The translations under genes were made by a program, and so were the position numbers. Source: Treponema sp. UBA7570 (GTDB lineage Bacteria > Spirochaetota > Spirochaetia > Treponematales > Treponemataceae). From it: a DNA stretch of 21,870 bases. The notes under the pieces are model-generated. The model saw only the letters and a list, made by a program, of their open reading frames with translations. It was not told the origin of the DNA and did not search any database. Numbering within the stretch: the stretch's first letter is position 1; each line of letters begins with the position of its first letter. Where the stretch lies: NCBI GenBank assembly GCA_002477955.1, contig DLLE01000025.1, positions 11,334-33,203 on the forward strand, given 5' to 3'. Shown here piece by piece: positions 14,761 through 21,211 of this stretch.

Positions 14761-15920
14761 TTTTCGCTTCCTGGAAACTGAATTTCGGCATCTTCGTCAA
14801 CCGAACGTGTGCTCATAAAATCAGGATTTATGCTAGTTCCTTCTTTTTTATTTGTAAGAAAAGAACCTGAACTTATACGAGTTCCGTCCGAATTGAACTG
14901 TTCCGGCGCGCCATCAAGTTTTGTAACCAAATCAAGAATTGCAAGCCGAATTTCATTCATTCCAAGGCGGGCTGCAACCGAAACCGCAAGAACTTTTGTG
15001 TCCTTTTCCGTCTTTTTAATCGTTTCTGCAATTTTTAAAGCGCGTTCTTTTGCACCTTCAAGGTCGATTTTATTGCAGAGAACAATATGCGGTTTTTTGA
15101 GCAAATCAGAAGAGAAACCTTCAAGCTCACGGCAAAGTGTTTCGTAAGCCCCAAAACAAGAATCATCCGAACAGTCAATCATAAAAAGAAGCCCGGCTGT
15201 ACGGCTTATGTGCTTTAAGAATTGAATTCCAAGACCTTTTCCGTCAGAAGCGCCTTCGATAATTCCAGGAATATCCGCAATAATTACATCGCGTTCATCG
15301 TTCGCCTGTAAAACTCCAAGATTCGGAATTTTTGTCGTAAACGGATAAGGCGCAATTTTTGGCCTGGCATTTGTAAAAGCATCCAAAAGCGTTGACTTTC
15401 CAGCATTTGGGAAACCGACAAGTCCAATGTCTGCCATAATGCTCAGTTCCAAACGAAGTTTTTTATATTCACCTTCCTGACCTTTATTTGCAATGCGAGG
15501 AGCCTGGTTTGTAGGAGTTTTAAAGTGGACATTTCCCCAGCCGCCATTTCCTCCGCGACAGGCGACAAAATTTTCTTCGCTTGATTCAACGGTAAATTCT
15601 TTTAAAAGCTCGTTTGTTTCATAATCCCTGATTGCAGTCCCCGGCGGAACAGCAATTTCTATATCTTCACCATCACGGCCGTACTTATTCCAGCCTTGAC
15701 CGTCACCACCAGACTTTGCCCTAAAAAAATGCTTATAGCGAATATTCGCAAGAGTGCGCACATTTCTTTTGCAGATAAAAACTACATTGCCGCCATCTCC
15801 GCCATCTCCGCCATTAGGACCGCCTCTTGGAATATATTTTTCGCGTCTGAAAGAAATACAACCATTTCCGCCCTTTCCAGCCTGACATTCAATCACGGCT
15901 TCGTCAGCAAATAAATTCAT
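14757..15920 (-). CDS. obg: Obg/CgtA family ribosome-associated GTPase
   Basis: 387 residues from the ATG at 15920 (MNLFADEA). GGGAG lies 6 nt before this ATG and directly abuts the alternative ATG at 15926, which decides the start. The N-terminal glycine-rich Obg fold ('GKGGNGCISFRREKYIPRGG', 'GGDGGDGGNVVF') is followed by the G domain: GFPNAGKS (about 169-176), the switch DIPGIIEGA and NKID (about 283-286). ObgE acts in late 50S assembly and stress control. The C terminus is a short polar tail, and I do not see the OCT domain found in some homologues. It starts the block obg-nadD-yqeK-LCP-rsfS, downstream of rpmA but separated from it by a terminator-like hairpin. Confidence 0.96.
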   Translation of the reverse strand: MNLFADEAVIECQAGKGGNGCISFRREKYIPRGGPNGGDGGDGGNVVFICKRNVRTLANIRYKHFFRAKSGGDGQGWNKYGRDGEDIEIAVPPGTAIRDYETNELLKEFTVESSEENFVACRGGNGGWGNVHFKTPTNQAPRIANKGQEGEYKKLRLELSIMADIGLVGFPNAGKSTLLDAFTNARPKIAPYPFTTKIPNLGVLQANDERDVIIADIPGIIEGASDGKGLGIQFLKHISRTAGLLFMIDCSDDSCFGAYETLCRELEGFSSDLLKKPHIVLCNKIDLEGAKERALKIAETIKKTEKDTKVLAVSVAARLGMNEIRLAILDLVTKLDGAPEQFNSDGTRISSGSFLTNKKEGTSINPDFMSTRSVDEDAEIQFPGSEN

Positions 15921-15958
15921 GTGCATCTCCCAAAAAATTGTAAAAATCAATAAATACT

Positions 15959-15991
15959 AAAAAACCCGGATACAGAAAACTGAAATCCGGG
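15959..15991 (-). terminator. Terminator or attenuator between rpmA and obg
   Basis: On the minus strand CCCGGAT (15991-15985) pairs with ATCCGGG (15971-15965), helped by an inner CAG/CTG, and a run of six T (15964-15959) follows. It lies 56 nt after the rpmA stop and 38 nt before the obg ATG, so it would end or weaken the ribosomal-protein transcript before obg. Confidence 0.8.
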
Positions 15992-16047
15992 CTTGATCAA
16001 GTTCATTTTTTATTAAACGTAATCTTTACAGCATTTTATACTGAAGT

Positions 16048-16308
16048 TTATTTTGCTTCCGCAACAACAACATTCGCATATTTTCTGTTGTTGCGCTCGT
16101 CAAACATAACCACACCGTCAGCTGTCGCAAACAAAGAATCATCACCAGCTTTTTTTACATTGTTTCCTGGAAAAATTTTTGTTCCACGCTGTTTAATAAT
16201 AATAGAACCAGCTGTTACAGCCTGTCCACCATATACTTTAACGCCCAAGTGTTTTGGATTTGAATCGCGACCATTTTTTGCGCCGCTACCACCTTTACTG
16301 CGTCCCAT
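16048..16308 (-). CDS. rpmA: 50S ribosomal protein L27
   Basis: 86 residues beginning MGRSKGGSGAKNGRDSNPKHLG. The NGRDS-x-x-K-x-LGVK signature of L27 is clear, followed by 'GGQAVTAGSIIIKQRGTKIFPG' and 'DSLFATADGVV'. The N terminus reaches toward the peptidyl-transferase centre. The GGAGG site 8 nt upstream fixes the start. There is no N-terminal extension with the NLQFFA-type cleavage site seen in Firmicutes, even though a Prp gene stands next to it. Third gene of rplU-prp-rpmA, 26 nt after prp. Confidence 0.97.
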   Translation of the reverse strand: MGRSKGGSGAKNGRDSNPKHLGVKVYGGQAVTAGSIIIKQRGTKIFPGNNVKKAGDDSLFATADGVVMFDERNNRKYANVVVAEAK

Positions 16309-16334
16309 AGTAAGCCTCCGCTCAAATTTTCAAT

Positions 16335-16682
16335 TTAGTTTCCCGCTTCGGCAATTTCTTCAAAACTAATATTTTTTGAATATTCTTTTGAAAGCGAATT
16401 AAAACCAACTCTCAAAAAATCTGCCGTAAATTTTAAGCAGTTTTCTGTCTCCAGACCGCTTTTTTTTACTTCCACGCAAAAAGCGAGATTTCCGCGGGAA
16501 GATGTGTCAGCTTCTAAGGTAACATCTTTATTCCGTGAAAGAAACTGCATAGCCGTTTTGAGCAATATTGTAATCGCAGAACAAACTATGTCGCTTCCTT
16601 TCTTGGAAAAATCAGCATGTCCGTTAGCTTTGCATTTTTTTAACACGCCGTTTTTGCCGGTAAAAAGGGTTACTGCTGTCAT
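16335..16682 (-). CDS. prp: Prp-family ribosomal-processing cysteine protease (YsxB)
   Basis: 115 residues, the usual family length. The catalytic pair is visible as His22 in 'NGHADF' and Cys34 in 'DIVCSAIT', the same spacing as in staphylococcal Prp. In Firmicutes this enzyme removes the N-terminal extension of L27. The gene lies between rplU (9-nt gap) and rpmA, the standard position. There is no clear Shine-Dalgarno, so it is probably translated by coupling to rplU. Its substrate here is unclear because the adjacent L27 has no extension. Confidence 0.93.
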   Translation of the reverse strand: MTAVTLFTGKNGVLKKCKANGHADFSKKGSDIVCSAITILLKTAMQFLSRNKDVTLEADTSSRGNLAFCVEVKKSGLETENCLKFTADFLRVGFNSLSKEYSKNISFEEIAEAGN

Positions 16683-16691
16683 AAGCTAAAA

Positions 16692-17003
16692 TTAGCCCTG
16701 AATATTTTTTACACGAATATTTGTGTATTCCTGTCTGTGTCCGATAAGACGATGATAGTCTTTCTTAGCCTTGTACTTGTAAACAAGAATTTTCTTGTCG
16801 CGGAAGCTGTTTTCTACTTCTACTTCAATTTTTGCACCATTAACGTATGGAGTACCAACTTTTACTGCATCTCCATCGCTAACCAAAAGAACTGAATCAA
16901 TCGTGATTTTAGCACCATCTTCAGCATCGATTTTATCTACCTGAATGAGTGCGTCTTTTTCAGCCTTGTACTGTTTACCTTTGTATTCAAAAAGTGCGTA
17001 CAT
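16692..17003 (-). CDS. rplU: 50S ribosomal protein L21
   Basis: 103 residues, the standard length. It begins MYALFEYKGKQYKAEKDALI and has 'GTPYVNGAKIEVEV' and the C-terminal 'KAKKDYHRLIGHRQEYTNIRV', the rRNA-binding end typical of L21. AGAGG lies 7 nt before the ATG. It is the first gene of rplU-prp-rpmA, driven by the promoter at 17103-17074, with a leader of roughly 64 nt that could hold control signals, though I recognise none. Confidence 0.97.
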   Translation of the reverse strand: MYALFEYKGKQYKAEKDALIQVDKIDAEDGAKITIDSVLLVSDGDAVKVGTPYVNGAKIEVEVENSFRDKKILVYKYKAKKDYHRLIGHRQEYTNIRVKNIQG

Positions 17004-17073
17004 TAAATACCTCTTCTACGCCGCAAAGTGTAACGGAAACTCTAACGACTAATATAAAAATTATGAGTACTAG

Positions 17074-17103
17074 ATTCTATCAAATTTTTTATAAATTGGT
17101 CAA
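17074..17103 (-). promoter_or_regulatory. Promoter of rplU-prp-rpmA
   Basis: Minus strand: -35 TTGACC (17103-17098), an 18-bp A/T-rich spacer, -10 TAGAAT (17079-17074). It begins 12 nt after the htrA-like stop codon. Confidence 0.7.
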
Positions 17104-17114
17104 CAAGAACCAAA

Positions 17115-18608
17115 CTACAATTTATAATGGCTTGTGCTCAATGTATGGCCGTCGTTATAAACATCGAACCAAATTTCTTTCTTAGAATTCAAATTAAGGG
17201 CATCATAGAATTCCTGAATATTCGAAACTTTTTTATCGTTTACGGCAGTAATAATATCCCCGTTTTGAATTCTCATAGCAGCCGCTGGAGATTTTTCCAA
17301 AACATTCATTACCGCAACACCCTTAACTTTTTTGTCCTCAAGATTGAGTTCCTTTTTTATCTCGTCAGACAAAGGAGCTGCGATAAAGCCTGGCCAAAGC
17401 TTTGTATTATCCTGAGTTATTTTGTCCGTGCGCTCTTCAATTTTTACAGAAAGCTCAACAATTTTGCCGTTTCTGATTACTTTGAAAACAGCTGTTTTGC
17501 CGGCAGGAAGATAGCCAACTTCGCGCATAAGTTCATTTTGATTTTTTATAGCCTTTCCGTTTACTTCAATAATAAAGTCTCCGGCCTGCATTCCACCTTT
17601 TTGTCCAGGAGAATCAAGGAAAACCTGAGAAGCAAGCGCGCCGTTTTTGCCAGCTACACCAAGTTCTTTTTTATAATCATCTTTTACGTCAAGAAGGCTT
17701 ACGCCAAGCCAGCCGTAAGTAATTTTTCCGTTTGAAATAAAATCTTCGATTGATTTTTTCAGAGAATTGATAGGAAGAGAAAAACCAAGCCCCTGACTTC
17801 CGCCGCTCGAAGAAGCAATCCAAGTGTTAATTCCAATAACTTCTCCATAAATATTTACGAGCGGGCCTCCAGAATTTCCCTGGTTAATTGCAGCATCAGT
17901 CTGAATAAAATCGTTCATATTTCCAATTTGATCGCCAGAGCGTCCTGTTGCGCTTACAATTCCCTGGGTAACCGACTGACTGTATCCAAGAGGCGCGCCC
18001 ATTGCAAGAACAATGTCTCCAACCTTTACATTGTCGCTGTCGCCAAGAGCCGCAACTACAATATTTGAATCTTTTTTTGCTTCAAAAGAAACAAGGGCAA
18101 TATCCGAACGCTCATCTGCTCCAACAAGTTTTGCGTCAAATTTTTGTCCATCATTTAAATTGACAGTAATTTTTGTAGCCTTGCCTGCAACATGATTATT
18201 TGTAAGAACATAAACTGTATCTCCAGTACGGCGAACAATTACGCCAGAACCAAGCCCCTTTTGCTCGTATTCACGGGTACGGTCTTTTTTTTCAGAACCA
18301 TTTGGATTTCCAAAGAACCAGAACGGAAAATCATCAAAAGGATTTGCCTGAGTAACAGTTGTTTTTTCTGTAACATCAATCTCAACGACAGAAGGAAGAA
18401 CTCCGGCAGAAATTGAATTAAAAGAATTCTGCAAGGCTTCAATCACATTTAAACTGCCGGCTGGGATTGCAACTGCCGGCTTTGACTCAGCAAATACCGT
18501 ATCGGCAGTTCCTTCAACTTTTATTTTGCTGCACGAAAAACTAACAGCTGCAAAAGCAAGAACTGCGGCAGAAACACCGCAAACTATTTTTGATGTAATA
18601 TTTTTCAT
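17115..18608 (-). CDS. HtrA/DegP-like serine protease with two PDZ domains, probable lipoprotein
   Basis: 497 residues from the ATG at 18608 (MKNITSKIVCG). GGAGG lies 11 nt upstream. A longer frame to 18662 lacks an RBS. The signal sequence ends in VSFSC, a loose spirochaetal lipobox, so a lipoprotein is likely. The trypsin-like domain has His139 ('LTNNHVAG'), Asp169 ('RSDIALV') and Ser246 ('NQGNSGGPLV'). PDZ1 ('SPGQKGGMQAGDFIIEVNG') and PDZ2 ('SPAAAMRIQNGDIITAVNDKKV') follow, as in DegP/DegQ. It acts in periplasmic protein quality control. It lies 90 nt after map and ends 12 nt before the rplU promoter. I see no strong terminator. Confidence 0.95.
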   Translation of the reverse strand: MKNITSKIVCGVSAAVLAFAAVSFSCSKIKVEGTADTVFAESKPAVAIPAGSLNVIEALQNSFNSISAGVLPSVVEIDVTEKTTVTQANPFDDFPFWFFGNPNGSEKKDRTREYEQKGLGSGVIVRRTGDTVYVLTNNHVAGKATKITVNLNDGQKFDAKLVGADERSDIALVSFEAKKDSNIVVAALGDSDNVKVGDIVLAMGAPLGYSQSVTQGIVSATGRSGDQIGNMNDFIQTDAAINQGNSGGPLVNIYGEVIGINTWIASSSGGSQGLGFSLPINSLKKSIEDFISNGKITYGWLGVSLLDVKDDYKKELGVAGKNGALASQVFLDSPGQKGGMQAGDFIIEVNGKAIKNQNELMREVGYLPAGKTAVFKVIRNGKIVELSVKIEERTDKITQDNTKLWPGFIAAPLSDEIKKELNLEDKKVKGVAVMNVLEKSPAAAMRIQNGDIITAVNDKKVSNIQEFYDALNLNSKKEIWFDVYNDGHTLSTSHYKL

Positions 18609-18698
18609 ATTTTTAAGAACCTCCAAAAAAACTATTTTTTTTTCGATATTGTCTATATACAAATATAATCAAAAAAAATCTGGATAGTTACAAAAAAA

Positions 18699-19463
18699 CT
18701 AGCAAACAAGGTCGTCGCAAAGTGTAAGGATTTCCGTATGGTCTTCAAAAACAGCAACTGTATGCTCTTCGTGACAACTCCATTTTCCATCATTTGTAAG
18801 GACAGTCCAGCCGTCATCTGCCGTATGAACATCTGCCGTTCCCAAATTTATCATTGGTTCAATAGCAAGAACCATTCCCGGCTGAATTCTTGGATTCGGA
18901 CCGCTCATCGGGCAATTTGGAATACTCGGATCTTCATGAACACCAAGCCCTACTCCGTGTCCACAATAATCGTAAACAACTCCATATCCATATTTTCCGT
19001 TTGCGACATCGTTTACAGCATTTGAAATATCGCGAATTCTGTTTCCTGCAACACAGGCTTCGATTCCAGCGCGCAAGCTTTCTCTTGTCGCCTTTACAAG
19101 TTTTTTGTATTCGCTTTTTACATTTCCAACCTGAACAGTATGACAAGAATCAGAAATATAACCGTCAAGGTCAATTCCAATATCAAGAGAAACCAAATCT
19201 CCGTCGTGAATAATCTTCTTTCTTGAAGGAACACCGTGAATAACCTGTTCATTTACGCTGATACAGGCTGCTCCTGCAAAATCTTCGGAATACCAGGCAG
19301 GAACGCCTCCGATTTTTTTGATAAATTTTACGACCAAATCATCAATGTCTTTAGTGCTCATTCCTGGTTCAACCTGAGGAACAACTTCTCTAAAAAGATC
19401 TGCAAGGGCATGACAACTTTTGCGGATTCCATCAATTTCTTTTTCATTCTTTAAGCGAATCAT
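18699..19463 (-). CDS. map: Methionine aminopeptidase, type I
   Basis: 254 residues. It removes the initiator methionine from new proteins in the cytoplasm. All five metal ligands line up with E. coli MAP: Asp94 ('SLDIGI'), Asp105 ('ISDSC'), His169 ('CGHGVG'), Glu202 ('AIEPMI') and Glu233 ('HEEHTV'). The substrate-contacting His76 ('VIHGVP') and His176 ('GVHEDP') are also present. There is no N-terminal zinc-finger extension. AAGGA lies shortly before the ATG. It follows the dnaJ-like gene by 20 nt and precedes the HtrA-like gene by 90 nt, so one transcript is likely. Confidence 0.97.
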   Translation of the reverse strand: MIRLKNEKEIDGIRKSCHALADLFREVVPQVEPGMSTKDIDDLVVKFIKKIGGVPAWYSEDFAGAACISVNEQVIHGVPSRKKIIHDGDLVSLDIGIDLDGYISDSCHTVQVGNVKSEYKKLVKATRESLRAGIEACVAGNRIRDISNAVNDVANGKYGYGVVYDYCGHGVGLGVHEDPSIPNCPMSGPNPRIQPGMVLAIEPMINLGTADVHTADDGWTVLTNDGKWSCHEEHTVAVFEDHTEILTLCDDLVC

Positions 19464-19483
19464 TATATTTTTCCTTCTTGTTG

Positions 19484-20239
19484 TTATTTTATTCTGACAG
19501 CTTCCTCTTCACAAATTCTGGCTGTCCGTTCATCTCCAATACGGCGATAAACAGAGGCCATCTTGTGCAAAAAAAACGAGTCATCACTATTTCCAAAATT
19601 TAACTCAAGAGCGCGTTCCCAGGCGTCAAGGCACAGTTCATCAGCAACATTTCCTTCAAGGCGGTATTTTAAGACAGTCCGCGCCAAATCCATCACTTCC
19701 GGAAAAAAAAGCCTAAAATACGAAAAACTGTATTCCATTCGTATAATCTGCTCTAAAAGAACAAAGGCATCGTAATATTCTTCATGCAAGACAAGCTCTT
19801 CGCAAAGAATAAAACCGTAATCCATAAAATCTTCGCGAGTAAACCAGTCTGAAAGCTTAAAACGTGAATGACTTTTACAAGTTTCGACAAATTCGCGCAC
19901 CGCATCTTCTTCGCGGGAATGTAAAAGGTCAAAAAATATCAGTTTTGCCAGGCTTTCTTCATCATTTCGCTGCAAAAGCCAGGTTCTATAATCAAAAGAA
20001 TTGGAAGACCGGGTTGAATGAGAACGGTAACGATAAAAATATGATTCGTCAAAAAGCGAACGCTTCCTTACATCAGATAAAATTTCGTATGCTTTAACAA
20101 GTTCACGAAAAGCCGCTTCATCTGCAAGATTTCCAGCAGTGTCAGGATGCAAAAGTTTTGCTTTTTTTCTATAGGCACGGCGAATTTCTGCGACAGTTGC
20201 GCCAGGCCGAACTCCCAAAATTTTATAACAGTCTTCCAA
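19484..20239 (-). CDS. J-domain protein (DnaJ-like co-chaperone) with helical C-terminal region
   Basis: 251 residues. The J domain fills residues 1-62 ('CYKILGVRPGATVAEIRRAYRKKA', HPD at 31-33, 'AYEILSDVRKRSLFD'), so it should stimulate an Hsp70. There is no Gly/Phe region and no Cys-rich zinc centre, so it is not DnaJ itself. The remainder is helical and TPR-like ('DAFVLLEQIIRMEY', 'ASVYRRIGDERTARICEEEA'). The start must be the TTG at 20239: a stop (TGA) lies three codons upstream and the J domain begins at once. A consensus promoter ends 9 nt before the TTG, so the mRNA is probably leaderless or nearly so. map follows by 20 nt. Confidence 0.88.
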   Translation of the reverse strand: MEDCYKILGVRPGATVAEIRRAYRKKAKLLHPDTAGNLADEAAFRELVKAYEILSDVRKRSLFDESYFYRYRSHSTRSSNSFDYRTWLLQRNDEESLAKLIFFDLLHSREEDAVREFVETCKSHSRFKLSDWFTREDFMDYGFILCEELVLHEEYYDAFVLLEQIIRMEYSFSYFRLFFPEVMDLARTVLKYRLEGNVADELCLDAWERALELNFGNSDDSFFLHKMASVYRRIGDERTARICEEEAVRIK

Positions 20240-20248
20240 AGTTCTTCA

Positions 20249-20277
20249 ATTATATTCACAATCAATTTTTTTTACAA
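20249..20277 (-). promoter_or_regulatory. Promoter of the dnaJ-like/map unit
   Basis: Minus strand: -35 TTGTAA (20277-20272), 17-bp spacer, -10 TATAAT (20254-20249). The TTG start codon lies at 20239, so little or no leader is expected. Confidence 0.72.
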
Positions 20278-20360
20278 TTAAAGATTCTATTATAGAAAGA
20301 TTAAAAAATATAAGGCCTAAAAAGTTCTTGTTCACCTTGCAAAAAAGCAAATTTAAAATA

Positions 20361-20385
20361 AAAAAGACTGCCAAAAAAGGCAGCC
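20361..20385 (-). terminator. Terminator of the 39-codon basic gene
   Basis: Minus strand: GGCTGCC (20385-20379) pairs with GGCAGTC (20372-20366, one G-U) around a TTTTTT loop, and TTTTT (20365-20361) follows. It lies 6 nt after the stop. Confidence 0.82.
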
Positions 20386-20391
20386 CTTATT

Positions 20392-20511
20392 TTACTTTGC
20401 CAAAGCTTTAAGAAGTTCGTGGTTTGTACGAATTCTCTTTGAATTTTTCTTGCTGTTAGCTCTGATAGTTTTATTCCAGCGGAGCGGTCTGATTCTTCTC
20501 GCAAGTCTCAT
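20392..20511 (-). CDS. Small highly basic protein, 39 residues, unrecognised
   Basis: Starts MRLARRIRPLRWNKTIRANS and ends NHELLKALAK. It has 14 Lys/Arg and a single Glu, with one Trp and no Cys. Composition and size resemble small ribosomal or RNA-binding proteins, but the sequence does not match L34, L36 or Thx as I know them. GAGG lies 8 nt before the ATG. A promoter (-10 TATAAT) and a terminator frame it as an independent transcription unit, which argues strongly that it is real. It is divergent from lptC and upstream of the dnaJ-like unit. It could be a lineage-specific ribosomal protein, but that is inference. Confidence 0.75.
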   Translation of the reverse strand: MRLARRIRPLRWNKTIRANSKKNSKRIRTNHELLKALAK

Positions 20512-20540
20512 AAAATACCTCGTTGAATGAATTTTTCGCC

Positions 20541-20570
20541 ATTATATCAAAAAAAACAACAACACGACAA
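20541..20570 (-). promoter_or_regulatory. Promoter of the 39-codon basic gene
   Basis: Minus strand: -35 TTGTCG (20570-20565), 18-bp spacer, -10 TATAAT (20546-20541). The expected leader is about 23 nt and includes the GAGG site. It is back to back with the lptC promoter. Confidence 0.65.
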
Positions 20571-20606
20571 GTATAAAATTCTTTAAAGACCGATTTTTTC
20601 ATCTGC

Positions 20607-20635
20607 TTGACAAAAAGAAACCTTGCATAGAAAAT
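20607..20635 (+). promoter_or_regulatory. lptC promoter, predicted leaderless
   Basis: -35 TTGACA (20607-20612), 17-bp spacer, -10 GAAAAT (20630-20635), then 6 nt (TAAAAA) to the ATG at 20642. No Shine-Dalgarno is present. The -35 is perfect, but the -10 is imperfect. Confidence 0.55.
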
Positions 20636-20641
20636 TAAAAA

Positions 20642-21211
20642 ATGTTTTTTTATAGTAAAAAAGTTAAAAAATCTGTTATTTTTTTTATAGCAGCGTTACC
20701 CTTTTTTTCGTGTTCGCTCAATTATGAAACTGAAAAGAATTCTGAAGAAACAGTTCCAGAATTCTTTTTTACAGGAGCGGTTTTTAACAGATACAAAGAC
20801 AATAAAATTTCAATTCAACTTGAAGCAGACAAACTAGAGCAATACAAGGCGGACGGCTCTTCTTACGCTCAGTCTGCGCAGTTTAAAACTTACAAGGACG
20901 ATGGAACCCTTGATACAGACGGATATTGCACTCTTCTTGCTTCCAGCACAAATGACGAAAAATATTCGCTTTTTGATGGAATTTCGATAAACGTTTACAG
21001 CCAGGATTTAAAAATCACCGCGCAGTCGTTGCATTTTAACGGCAAAACAGAACAGCTCACTTCCGGCCGAAACGAAAAAGTTACAATTTCTAGAAAAGGC
21101 ACAACCGTAAGCGGAACAGGCTTTTCTGCAAGCGGAGTAAGCCGAAAATTCAACTTTGAAAGCCAGATTTCCGGTTCTGTAGCTGATAAAGAAGACGGAG
21201 ACAAAGAATGA
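20642..21211 (+). CDS. lptC: LptC-like lipoprotein of the lipopolysaccharide/lipooligosaccharide export system
   Basis: 189 residues. A signal sequence ends at FFSC (Cys24), predicting a lipoprotein instead of the usual LptC membrane anchor. The rest is beta-rich with OstA/LptC-type repeats ('ISIQLEADKLEQYKADGSSYAQSAQFKTY', 'SLFDGISINVYSQDLKITAQSLHFNGKTEQL'), consistent with a beta-jellyroll that hands glycolipid from the inner membrane to LptA. The ATG lacks an RBS and sits 6 nt after a putative -10. The stop overlaps the next start as ATGA, so the two proteins are translationally coupled. The family call rests on this pattern and on the neighbour; sequence identity in this family is low. 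Confidence 0.75.
   Translation: MFFYSKKVKKSVIFFIAALPFFSCSLNYETEKNSEETVPEFFFTGAVFNRYKDNKISIQLEADKLEQYKADGSSYAQSAQFKTYKDDGTLDTDGYCTLLASSTNDEKYSLFDGISINVYSQDLKITAQSLHFNGKTEQLTSGRNEKVTISRKGTTVSGTGFSASGVSRKFNFESQISGSVADKEDGDKE

Noticed and set aside
18609..18662. Eighteen-residue extension of the HtrA-like protease
   Set aside because: It would put a charged segment before a normal signal sequence and ignores the GGAGG site that serves the ATG at 18608.
20068..20265. 65-codon frame on the minus strand overlapping the dnaJ-like start
   Set aside because: It is out of frame with the clear J domain and begins inside the promoter.
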